Source: Desulfobacterales bacterium (lineage in GTDB: Bacteria; Desulfobacterota; Desulfobacteria; Desulfobacterales; UBA11574). Taken from it: a DNA stretch of 25,825 nucleotides. The position numbers were made by a program, and so were the translations under genes. The stretch covers positions 1-25,825 of the forward strand of contig JAAXQD010000135.1 of the NCBI GenBank assembly GCA_012974475.1. The letters run 5' to 3'. The notes under the pieces were generated by a model, which had not been told where the DNA came from, did not search any database, and was given only the letters and a program-made list of their open reading frames with translations. This document shows positions 7,073 through 14,296 of the stretch, piece by piece. The stretch's first letter is position 1; each line of letters opens with the position of its first letter.

Positions 7073-8683
7073 ATGATGGAATTTGAATATCAGGAAATGT
7101 TTCCTTTGGGAGATGATACCACCGAATATCGGATGCTCACCGATGCGCATGTCTCGGTAGATGCTTTTAAAGGTGCCGAGATGTTAACGGCGGCTCCGGA
7201 AGGGCTGACCCTTCTGGCTGAAGAGGCTTTCAAGGATGTCTCACACTTGTTGAGACCATCCCATCTGGAACTTCTGGCAAAGATCCTCGATGATCCTGAA
7301 AGTTCGGACAACGACCGCTATGTGGCCCTTGAAATGCTGAAAAATGCAGTGATTTCCGCCGAAGGCGTTTTCCCCATGTGTCAGGACACCGGAACCGCCA
7401 TTGTAATGGGGAAGAAAGGCCAGCAGGTCTGGACCGGCGCCAACGATGAACAAGCACTTTCAAAAGGTATTTTTAACGCCTATACGTCCAACAACCTGCG
7501 GTATTCCAAGAATGCGCCGTTAACCATGTATGAAGAAGTCAATACCGGCTGCAACCTTCCTGCCCAGATTGAAATTTATGCGGTGGAGGGCGATTCCTAT
7601 CACTTTCTCTTCATTGCCAAAGGCGGTGGATCTGCCAACAAAACCTATCTTTACCAGGAGACCAAAGCGACGTTGACCCCTGGAAACCTCGTCGCTTTTA
7701 TGAAACGGAAGATGAAAACCCTCGGTACGGCAGCCTGTCCCCCATATCATCTCGCTTTTGCAGTCGGCGGCACCTCCGCTGAAATCAACCTGAAGACCGT
7801 AAAATTGGCATCCGCAGGATATCTCGACCATCTTCCCACGGCAGGAAACCGATTGGGACATGCATTCAGGGATACAAAGCTTGAAGCCGAAGTGCTTGAA
7901 ATATCGCGCCGGCTGGGCATCGGTGCCCAATTTGGCGGAAAATATTTTTGTCATGATGTCCGGGTTATTCGTCTGCCGAGGCACGGCGCATCCTGCCCCA
8001 TCGGTCTGGGTGTCAGCTGCAGCGCAGACCGGAACATAAAGGCCAAAATCACCAAACAAGGCATTTTCATAGAGCGCCTCGAGACCGACCCGGCCAGATA
8101 CCTGCCGGAATCCGGCGGTCCGGATTCAGCAGCCGTTGCCGTGGACCTGAATCGGTCCATGGATGAAGTCCGGGCCGAACTGAGCCAATATCCGGTGGCC
8201 ACCCGCCTGCTATTGACCGGGAAAATCGTAGTGGCCAGGGACATCGCCCATGCCAAACTTAAAGAGCGCCTCGATAAAGGTGACGATCTTCCCCAATATT
8301 TCAAGAATCACATCGTGTACTATGCCGGACCCGCCAAAACCCCGGAAGGGTATCCTTCCGGATCATTCGGTCCCACCACCGCCGGACGAATGGATCCCTA
8401 TGTGCCTGTTTTTCAGGCCCACGGCGCGTCCTTGATTATGCTGGCAAAGGGGAACCGTTCAAAAGAAGTTACCCAATCGTGCAAAAAATTCGGCGGATTC
8501 TACTTGGGGTCCATCGGCGGTCCTGCTGCCCGGCTGGGAAAAGAGTGCATCACCCACATCGAGACGTTGGAATATCCGGAACTCGGAATGGAAGCCATAT
8601 TCATGATCACGGTCAAGGATTTTCCCGCCTTTATCATTGTGGACGACAAGGGGAACGACTTCTTTGAGAGTCTGCTGGATTGA
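7073..8683 (+). CDS. fumA: Fumarate hydratase, class I (iron-sulfur)
   Basis: 536 residues, single-chain class I fumarase catalysing fumarate/malate interconversion in the cytoplasm. The alpha part covers about residues 40-330 and the beta part about 340-530. By alignment to E. coli FumA (C105, C224, C318), with a constant offset of two, the 4Fe-4S ligands are C103 (FPMCQDTGT), C222 (AACPPYH) and C316 (GVSCSADR). The beta part shows YYAGPAKTPEGYPSGSFGPTTAGRMD. The ATG at 7073 has AAGGAG about 8 nt upstream. A terminator lies upstream, so this gene should have its own promoter within 6985-7072, though I do not see a strong one. It is followed after 3 nt by the YkgJ-type gene. The oxygen-sensitive cluster fits an anaerobe. 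Confidence 0.95.
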   Translation: MMEFEYQEMFPLGDDTTEYRMLTDAHVSVDAFKGAEMLTAAPEGLTLLAEEAFKDVSHLLRPSHLELLAKILDDPESSDNDRYVALEMLKNAVISAEGVFPMCQDTGTAIVMGKKGQQVWTGANDEQALSKGIFNAYTSNNLRYSKNAPLTMYEEVNTGCNLPAQIEIYAVEGDSYHFLFIAKGGGSANKTYLYQETKATLTPGNLVAFMKRKMKTLGTAACPPYHLAFAVGGTSAEINLKTVKLASAGYLDHLPTAGNRLGHAFRDTKLEAEVLEISRRLGIGAQFGGKYFCHDVRVIRLPRHGASCPIGLGVSCSADRNIKAKITKQGIFIERLETDPARYLPESGGPDSAAVAVDLNRSMDEVRAELSQYPVATRLLLTGKIVVARDIAHAKLKERLDKGDDLPQYFKNHIVYYAGPAKTPEGYPSGSFGPTTAGRMDPYVPVFQAHGASLIMLAKGNRSKEVTQSCKKFGGFYLGSIGGPAARLGKECITHIETLEYPELGMEAIFMITVKDFPAFIIVDDKGNDFFESLLD

Positions 8684-8686
8684 ACG

Positions 8687-9394
8687 ATGACGTCAAACGA
8701 TTCAAAACCCAAACCTGATACCACGACCACGGAATGCCGCCGCTGCGGCACCTGCTGCAAAAAAGGCGGTCCTTCTTTTCATCTTGAAGATAAGGTGCTC
8801 ATTGAAAAAGGCATCATTTTATCAAAGCACCTCTACACGATCCGAAAAGGTGAACTCTCCTTTGACAATGTTAAAGGATGTATATTGCCGGCATCTTCGG
8901 ACATCATAAAAATAAAAGGACACAAAGGGTCATGGACCTGTGTTTTTTTCGACGAAAAGAACCATGAATGTACCATTTACGACACTCGGCCCATGGAATG
9001 CAGAGTGCTTAAATGCTGGGATACCCGGGAAATCGAAAAGATTTATGCGAAAAATCGTTTGACGCGTAAAGATCTTATCTCAAGCATTGAAGGGTTATGG
9101 GACCTTGTGGAGGGCCACCAGAAACAGTGCGGATACGACCTGCTCACCCTATTTATTGATGCCTTGAACACCGATAAAAAAGATGACGCACTCAAAGGCA
9201 TCTTAGAAATCATCGAACACGATATAAAAATCAGGGAACTGGTTGTCCAGGAAGCTGGCCTTGAATCTGATTTGACGGATTTTCTCTTCGGCCGTCCCAT
9301 TACGGAAACCATAAAAATGTACGGCCTGAAAATTGAAAAAAACGGCGAAAAATATCTTCTGGTTCCAACGGGTGGAACGTCTCTCAGCGGATAG
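8687..9394 (+). CDS. YkgJ-type cysteine-cluster protein (UPF0153)
   Basis: 235 residues. The N-terminal CRRCGTCCKKGGPSF (about residues 17-31) and the later TCVFFDEKNHECTIYDTRP with MECRVLKCW (about 85-112) are the cysteine pattern of the YkgJ/UPF0153 family, thought to bind Fe-S or zinc. The C-terminal ~120 residues are hydrophilic, helical in character and not recognised. The ATG follows the fumarase stop by 3 nt, so the two are translationally linked. The family's role is unsettled; a maturation or metal-delivery role for the neighbouring Fe-S fumarase is only a guess from position. Confidence 0.8.
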   Translation: MTSNDSKPKPDTTTTECRRCGTCCKKGGPSFHLEDKVLIEKGIILSKHLYTIRKGELSFDNVKGCILPASSDIIKIKGHKGSWTCVFFDEKNHECTIYDTRPMECRVLKCWDTREIEKIYAKNRLTRKDLISSIEGLWDLVEGHQKQCGYDLLTLFIDALNTDKKDDALKGILEIIEHDIKIRELVVQEAGLESDLTDFLFGRPITETIKMYGLKIEKNGEKYLLVPTGGTSLSG

Positions 9395-9399
9395 AGTCA

Positions 9400-9483
9400 A
9401 CCCTATAGTTGCATAAATAAAATGGCAAAATGAGCTTATTGACTATAAAGATCAGCATTCCCAGACTGTTGCAACGTTAGGGT
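9400..9483. repeat. Inverted repeat between convergent genes
   Basis: ACCCTATAGTTGCA (9400-9413) and TGCAACGTTAGGGT (9470-9483) are inverted copies matching at 12 of 14 positions, 56 nt apart. They fill the gap between the + strand YkgJ-type gene and the - strand amidohydrolase. No clear T-tract follows either arm, so terminator function is only possible. Confidence 0.5.
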
Positions 9484-9486
9484 CAA

Positions 9487-10449
9487 TTAAGGGGGCGTTA
9501 TATTAAAAAAATCGACCGCGTTTTCTCCCAAGATCCGCGCCATGGATTCAGACGATAATTTTCTTTGTTCAATCCGCTTGATTTCACGATCCCAAGCATA
9601 GGGAATATTCGGAAAATCAGAGCCATACATGATACGATCCAACCGCATATCCTCTAATTTTACAGGATTTCTTATGGGGAGATAATCGGCGAGGGCCATG
9701 GACGTATCGAGCCAGAGATTATCGTATTTTTCAATGAGCTGTTTGTAACGGAAAAATTCATCCACACCTAAATGGGGCACACAAATTTTAAGTTTCGGGT
9801 AATTCTCAATCACCCGTTGCAACTTCTCCGCATTGCACAATACATATGGATCACATTTGTATGCCGGGCTGTTGGGCTCTCTTCCAGCATGGATCATTAT
9901 CGGTTTTCCCTCGGATGAACATAGATCATAAATGGGATCCATATCCGAACGGTTCATGTCGAAGCACTGCACATGCGCATGGAGTTTTACCCCCTTGAGC
10001 CCCATTTCAAAAGCTTCCTTGAGAACCCTTTCGCTTTGGTTTTCTCCCGGAAATACGGTGGCCATTCCGGAGACTTTATGGGGAAATTTTCGGCAAATTT
10101 CCGCCATATAGGAATTCAACCCCCTAGCGGTTCCGGGTTTGTGCGCATATTGAAGGGCAACAATATGACCGACGCCGCGAGACAGGAGATAGTCGAGGAC
10201 ATCCGGAGACGTCAACCTGTAGCGAATCGGCCAGCCGTATTTGTCAAACCAATCCCATATGGCCTTAAAAATACCCTCCGGAAATATATGAACATGTGCG
10301 TCCACAACAAACGGCAAAGCGCCTGGAATGTTGTTCCCTTCGATATCGTTGAGTGCAGGAAGCGGTGATTTCAACATGGGTTCTTCTATATCCGACTTAG
10401 TACATGTATTCGTAAATACGGTTACGCACTTATAACTTGGTTTACTCAT
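9487..10449 (-). CDS. Amidohydrolase-family metal-dependent hydrolase (COG2159 type)
   Basis: 320 residues, predicted TIM-barrel amidohydrolase of the amidohydrolase-2 family (hydrolases and decarboxylases such as ACMSD). Metal-binding features are VDAHVHIFP (H52, H54), GVKLHAHVQ, IMIHAGREP and the terminal aspartate in MYGSDFPN. The substrate cannot be predicted. The first ~45 residues before VDAHVH are longer than usual and have no good ribosome-binding site. Translation may instead begin at the ATG at 10377, which would give about 296 residues. It stands alone: the next - strand gene upstream is 315 nt away, and the repeat-rich gap between them gives no clear promoter. Confidence 0.8.
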   Translation of the reverse strand: MSKPSYKCVTVFTNTCTKSDIEEPMLKSPLPALNDIEGNNIPGALPFVVDAHVHIFPEGIFKAIWDWFDKYGWPIRYRLTSPDVLDYLLSRGVGHIVALQYAHKPGTARGLNSYMAEICRKFPHKVSGMATVFPGENQSERVLKEAFEMGLKGVKLHAHVQCFDMNRSDMDPIYDLCSSEGKPIMIHAGREPNSPAYKCDPYVLCNAEKLQRVIENYPKLKICVPHLGVDEFFRYKQLIEKYDNLWLDTSMALADYLPIRNPVKLEDMRLDRIMYGSDFPNIPYAWDREIKRIEQRKLSSESMARILGENAVDFFNITPP

Positions 10450-10470
10450 TCAATGTATGCAAAAAATTTA

Positions 10471-10506
10471 AAGTGCCTTAAGTGAACTAAAATGCCTAAA
10501 TTTAAG
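10471..10506. repeat. Degenerate 9-nt tandem repeat
   Basis: Successive units are AAGTGCCTT, AAGTGAACT, AAAATGCCT and AAATTTAAG. Each begins AA and the first three share a TGCCT or TGAACT core. The array lies just upstream of the amidohydrolase start on the other strand. Confidence 0.45.
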
Positions 10507-10667
10507 GTATTCTATCAATTTTAATTATAATTGACGGCGCTGAAAGCGCTTTCCTCAACCCTGGCCCAGACCGATCATCAACACTCTATACTCGAAAAGT
10601 CATGTTTGTAATGGTGCATTGGTCGGATCAAGATATAAACGATGCGCACCAGGGCGGGCTTTAGCTC

Positions 10668-10695
10668 ACTTCAAACTTCAAACTTTTGGACTTCA
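10668..10695. repeat. Degenerate 7-nt tandem repeat
   Basis: Units ACTTCAA, ACTTCAA, ACTTTTG and GACTTCA follow each other directly. The first two are identical. It lies about 70 nt beyond the stop of the CQLG-repeat gene. Confidence 0.5.
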
Positions 10696-10764
10696 GCTTA
10701 TACGGGATAGTGTCCAGATAAAAATGCGTCATCGTACTTATAAATCAGAGCACTTGGAATTAGA

Positions 10765-11199
10765 CTAGAATGCTCCCAGTTGACACCCCGTTATCTTGAC
10801 GTCCATGGCTTCGCAGGCACCACTGACTTTCATTTTTCCGACCTTTAAACCGGATGCGATATCCCATGCCCTTCGGCAGGACAGTCTCCCTTGGACAAGC
10901 TGATCCGCAATGGCATTTTTCAAATCCTCTGTGACACGATCCGGTTGCTTGATAATTTTTTTTTGGGGCTGATACCCAAACAACCCAAGCTGGCATTTTA
11001 TCAATTTGAAGTTCATCAGGTCGATGGTCATCCCCACGGTATCGGGTGAAACCTGCAACTTTCTTGCAATTTCAAATGCCTTCGCACAGGGAATTTTTTT
11101 GTTTTCCCCCTGCTTTAAAATTTCTTCTTCAATGAAACGATCCGGCGCTGCATCCGGTCCGTGTTTTGCAGAAAATTCATTGCGCTTATCAACATTCAT
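10765..11199 (-). CDS. Two-repeat protein with conserved CQLGxF endings, function unknown
   Basis: 144 residues made of two tandem copies of one domain. Copy 1 runs from about residue 22 to 76 and copy 2 from about 92 to 144. Each has a cysteine (C38, C108), then an A-[FW]-[ED]-IA-x-x-L-x-V helix-turn-helix-like segment, and ends with CQLG[LA]F at C69 and C139. The two cysteines are exactly 31 residues apart in both copies. The second copy ends the protein right at CQLGAF. The pattern suggests a small DNA- or metal-binding protein with paired cysteines; I do not know an assigned function. The ATG at 11199 has GAAAGGATCGTGAG upstream. Its leader holds interlocked inverted repeats at 11257-11297. 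It is a single gene, divergent from ispG. Confidence 0.8.
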   Translation of the reverse strand: MNVDKRNEFSAKHGPDAAPDRFIEEEILKQGENKKIPCAKAFEIARKLQVSPDTVGMTIDLMNFKLIKCQLGLFGYQPQKKIIKQPDRVTEDLKNAIADQLVQGRLSCRRAWDIASGLKVGKMKVSGACEAMDVKITGCQLGAF

Positions 11200-11256
11200 C
11201 TCACGATCCTTTCATAATTTTTTTATTTTTACAGGTTCTTCTCTCAATTCACAGGA

Positions 11257-11303
11257 AAAAGAGTTTTAGGATCACCAACTCTTTTGGAAATGATCCTTTT
11301 TTT
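11257..11303. promoter_or_regulatory. Interlocked inverted repeats (possible attenuator or pseudoknot)
   Basis: Four arms alternate. AAAAGAGTT (11257-11265) pairs with AACTCTTTT (11277-11285), and AGGATCA (11268-11274) pairs with TGATCCT (11291-11297). Both pairs are perfect but cannot form together as simple hairpins. On the + strand the second hairpin ends in a T7 run (11297-11303). On the - strand the other hairpin ends in a T5 run. The block lies 58-98 nt before the CQLG-repeat gene and about 185 nt before ispG, so it could act as an attenuator or pseudoknot for either. Confidence 0.5.
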
Positions 11304-11413
11304 ATGGTTATTATACCGTCATCTTTTTTACAACCCAAATACAACATCGGTATTTTTCTTTGCAATTATTGCTTGCCGACTTTTTTCCGAAAACAGTTCG
11401 TAAAGGATTTAGG

Positions 11414-11442
11414 TTGAACTTAAACGAGCAGTCTGTTATTTA
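11414..11442 (+). promoter_or_regulatory. Candidate promoter for ispG
   Basis: TTGAAC (11414-11419), a 17-nt spacer and TATTTA (11437-11442) match sigma-70 elements moderately. The start would be about 40 nt before the ispG ATG. The site lies downstream of the interlocked repeats, so a transcript from here would not contain them. Confidence 0.4.
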
Positions 11443-11485
11443 TATGGTTTTCGGAAAAAAATCCCTATTTCAATAGCAAGCCTTT

Positions 11486-12562
11486 ATGCCTTTTATAATA
11501 AAACGAAAAAAAACGCGCCAGATCAAGATCGGGACTGTAAGGGTGGGCGGAACCGCCCCTGTTGTGGTGCAGTCCATGACCAATACATTTACTCAGGACA
11601 TTCCGAAAACGGTTTCACAAATACATCGCCTGGAAAAGGCCGGGTGTGAAATTGTCAGAGTCGCCGTACCTGACCTTGAAGCTGCCAAGGCGATTTCTTC
11701 GATCAAACGAAGGATTTCCATACCGATTATAGCGGACATACATTTTGATTACCGCTTGGCCCTAGCTTCGATTCAATCAGGCGCCGACGGACTGCGGATA
11801 AACCCCGGAAATATCGGCAGTGAAAAAAAGGTCAAAGCCATTGTCGATTGCGCAGCGGACTTCGACATCCCCATCCGGATCGGAATTAATTCAGGCTCCC
11901 TTGAAAAAGACATCCTGAAGAAATATAATGGGGTCACCGCTGAAGCCATGGCTGAAAGTGCAATGCGGCATATTGATTTATTAAAGTCGTTCGATTTTCA
12001 GAATATAAAAATTTCCATCAAAGCCTCGGATGTCCATCGTACCGTAGCCGCATACAGGCTCATTTCGTCGAAGACCGATCTGCCGCTTCATGTGGGTGTC
12101 ACAGAGGCGGGGGGGCTCTATTCCGGGATCGTCAAGTCGTCTCTAGGGATAGGGATGCTTCTTGCTGAGGGTATTGGAGATACCCTCCGTGTTTCTTTGA
12201 CCCGGGACCCGGTGGAAGAGATCAGGGTCGGCTTTGAAATTCTCAAAGCACTCGAAATCCGGCGATACGGACCTGACATTATCTCCTGCCCCACGTGCGG
12301 CCGATGTAAAATTGACCTGTTCGATATCGCAGAACGTGTCGAAAAGGCTTTGTTGTTAAAGCCCTTGCCCATTAAGATTGCCATCATGGGCTGCGTGGTA
12401 AACGGTCCTGGAGAGGCCAGAGAGGCGGATATCGGGATTGCCGGCGGTGATGGAACAGGAATTCTGTTCAAGAAAGGAAAGGTCATAAAAAAGGTTCCTG
12501 AAGACAAACTTGTGGATGTTTTACTGGCTGAAGTTGATAAACTTGATGAATTGAGAGATTGA
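11486..12562 (+). CDS. ispG: 4-hydroxy-3-methylbut-2-en-1-yl diphosphate synthase
   Basis: 358 residues, the usual bacterial length. It converts 2-C-methyl-D-erythritol 2,4-cyclodiphosphate to HMBPP in the MEP isoprenoid pathway, using electrons from ferredoxin or flavodoxin. The barrel begins IKIGTVRVGGTAPVVVQSM, with the VRVAVP and DIHFDYRLA strands following. The 4Fe-4S site is complete: C268 and C271 (CPTCGRC), C303 (IMGCVVNGPGE) and E310, at a constant offset of two from E. coli C270/C273/C305/E312. The ATG at 11486 has only a weak ribosome-binding site. A small hairpin, TGACG-AATC-CGTCA, starts at the stop codon (12560-12573) but has no T-run. Confidence 0.96.
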   Translation: MPFIIKRKKTRQIKIGTVRVGGTAPVVVQSMTNTFTQDIPKTVSQIHRLEKAGCEIVRVAVPDLEAAKAISSIKRRISIPIIADIHFDYRLALASIQSGADGLRINPGNIGSEKKVKAIVDCAADFDIPIRIGINSGSLEKDILKKYNGVTAEAMAESAMRHIDLLKSFDFQNIKISIKASDVHRTVAAYRLISSKTDLPLHVGVTEAGGLYSGIVKSSLGIGMLLAEGIGDTLRVSLTRDPVEEIRVGFEILKALEIRRYGPDIISCPTCGRCKIDLFDIAERVEKALLLKPLPIKIAIMGCVVNGPGEAREADIGIAGGDGTGILFKKGKVIKKVPEDKLVDVLLAEVDKLDELRD

Positions 12563-12767
12563 CGAATCCGTCATCGCGTCGTTCTTTAAAACCAATCGAT
12601 TTCAAACGGACTTCAGGTTGGATCGATTTTTTCACTGGAGACACTTCGAAAGGGTTTGGAATCACTATGAAAAAACCTTAATCGATTCGATTTCATGCTA
12701 AAAAATTTGGGGCAACATTTTAAAGAAATAAAGATATAATGTATTACACGAATTAAAGGACTTCAGA

Positions 12768-14288
12768 ATGGGAAAACAAATCAAAACTGCAATTACACCA
12801 ACGCGAACTGAAGATTATCCGGAATGGTATCAGCAGGTGATCAAAGCATCGGATATGGCTGAACGTTCACCGGTGAGAGGATGTATGGTGATAAAACCCT
12901 GGGGATATACCCTCTGGGAAAATATCGTGGACGCACTCGATGACATGTTCAAGGAAACCGGGGTAAAAAATGCATATTTTCCGCTTTTTATACCCCTTTC
13001 CTTTCTAGAAAAAGAAGCTGAGCATGTGGAAGGCTTTGCAAAAGAATGTGCTGTTGTTACACACCACAGACTTGAGAAAAACGCCGTCGGCAAACTTGAA
13101 CCCGCAGGCCCGCTGAATGAACCTCTGATTGTCCGACCGACGTCTGAAACCATCATCGGAGAATCATTTTCCAGATGGGTGGGGAGCTATCGCGATCTTC
13201 CCATTCTGATCAACCAGTGGGCAAATGTTGTCAGATGGGAGATGCGAACCCGTCTTTTCTTGCGGACCAGCGAATTCCTGTGGCAGGAGGGCCACACGGT
13301 CCACGCTTCGGCAGAAGAAGCCAGAGAACGGACGCAAATGATGCTCGATGTTTATGCAAGACTTGCCGAAGAATTCCTGGCCATGCCGGTCATCAAAGGA
13401 AGAAAAACGGCTTCCGAAAGATTCCCCGGGGCTGTTGACACCTTGTGTATCGAAGCCATGATGCAGGACAAAAAAGGCCTGCAGGCGGGCACCTCACATT
13501 TTTTGGGACAAAATTTTGCCAGGGCTTCAGAAATAAAGTATCAGACCGCCCAAGAAACGGAAAATTACGCCTGGACAACTTCGTGGGGTGCATCCACACG
13601 ACTGATCGGGGGGCTCATCATGTCCCATGGCGACGATGACGGCATCATTCTTCCGCCCAAAGTCGCGCCCTCACACGTAGTTTTGATGCCCATTATCCGA
13701 AAACCCGAGGACCGGATGAAGGTGATGGCCTATGTGGGAAGTCTGGAAAAAGAGCTGAAGGATAAATTCTATCATCATCGTCGTCTGGTTGTGGAAGTCG
13801 ATGAACGGGACATCGGCGGTGCCAGGGGATGGGAATGGATAAAAAAAGGGGTTCCGGTCCGGGTGGAAATCGGTCCCAGAGATATTGCCGAAAATTCCGT
13901 GTATGTGGGTCGGAGAGACAAGGGGCATAAAGACAAGGTATCTCTCCAACGGGATCATTTTGTCGGGGATATCGTCAAAATCCTGGACGAAATACAGGAC
14001 ACACTTTTTGAACGTGCCCGGTCATTTCGGAAAGCCAATACCCTTGCCATCGATGACAATAAAGAATTTTATGAATTTTTCACGCCCGACAACCTGGAAA
14101 AACCTGAAATCCACGGTGGATTTGCGCTGTCCCACTGGTGCGGAAAGGATCAGTGCGAGTCGAAAATAAAGGAAGATCTGAGTGTTACCATCCGATGCAT
14201 TCCCCTGGACAACCCCTCCGAAAACGGCAAGTGTATATGCTGTGACAGTTCCAGCACTGAACGGGTGGTCTTTGCAAAAGCGTATTAA
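12768..14288 (+). CDS. proS: Prolyl-tRNA synthetase, archaeal/eukaryal type
   Basis: 506-residue class II synthetase that charges tRNA-Pro. It is the short type without the ~180-residue editing insertion of the E. coli-like enzyme. It starts with TRTEDYPEWYQQVI, and has RGCMVIKPWGYTLWENI (motif 1 region), LIVRPTSETIIGESFSRWV and RWEMRTRLFLRTSEFLWQEGHT (motif 2). SWGASTRLIGGLIMSHGDD is motif 3. The C-terminal extension carries cysteines C458, C463, C477, C489, C491 and C492, matching the zinc-binding domain of the Thermus and archaeal enzymes, and ends in the conserved terminal tyrosine (KAY). A 205-nt gap precedes it, with a TATAAT at 12735-12740 but no good -35 partner. The rel gene begins 8 nt after the stop. 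Confidence 0.95.
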   Translation: MGKQIKTAITPTRTEDYPEWYQQVIKASDMAERSPVRGCMVIKPWGYTLWENIVDALDDMFKETGVKNAYFPLFIPLSFLEKEAEHVEGFAKECAVVTHHRLEKNAVGKLEPAGPLNEPLIVRPTSETIIGESFSRWVGSYRDLPILINQWANVVRWEMRTRLFLRTSEFLWQEGHTVHASAEEARERTQMMLDVYARLAEEFLAMPVIKGRKTASERFPGAVDTLCIEAMMQDKKGLQAGTSHFLGQNFARASEIKYQTAQETENYAWTTSWGASTRLIGGLIMSHGDDDGIILPPKVAPSHVVLMPIIRKPEDRMKVMAYVGSLEKELKDKFYHHRRLVVEVDERDIGGARGWEWIKKGVPVRVEIGPRDIAENSVYVGRRDKGHKDKVSLQRDHFVGDIVKILDEIQDTLFERARSFRKANTLAIDDNKEFYEFFTPDNLEKPEIHGGFALSHWCGKDQCESKIKEDLSVTIRCIPLDNPSENGKCICCDSSSTERVVFAKAY

Positions 14289-14296
14289 TTTATCCC

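Larger units (their letters stand above)
10450..10764. other. 315-nt intergenic region with short degenerate repeats
   Basis: No gene or RNA family is recognisable on either strand. The stretch holds a 9-nt-period array (10471-10506), a 7-nt-period array (10668-10695) and a perfect 12-bp palindrome GAAAGCGCTTTC (10542-10553). The palindrome lies about 95 nt upstream of the amidohydrolase start and could be an operator, but nothing else supports that. Confidence 0.5.

Noticed and set aside
7520..8059. 179-codon antisense reading within the fumarase gene
   Set aside because: The + strand frame has all three cluster cysteines and full-length family similarity; the antisense frame has none.
12560..12573. 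Small hairpin at the ispG stop as a terminator
   Set aside because: The 5-bp stem has no following T-run and is too weak to call.
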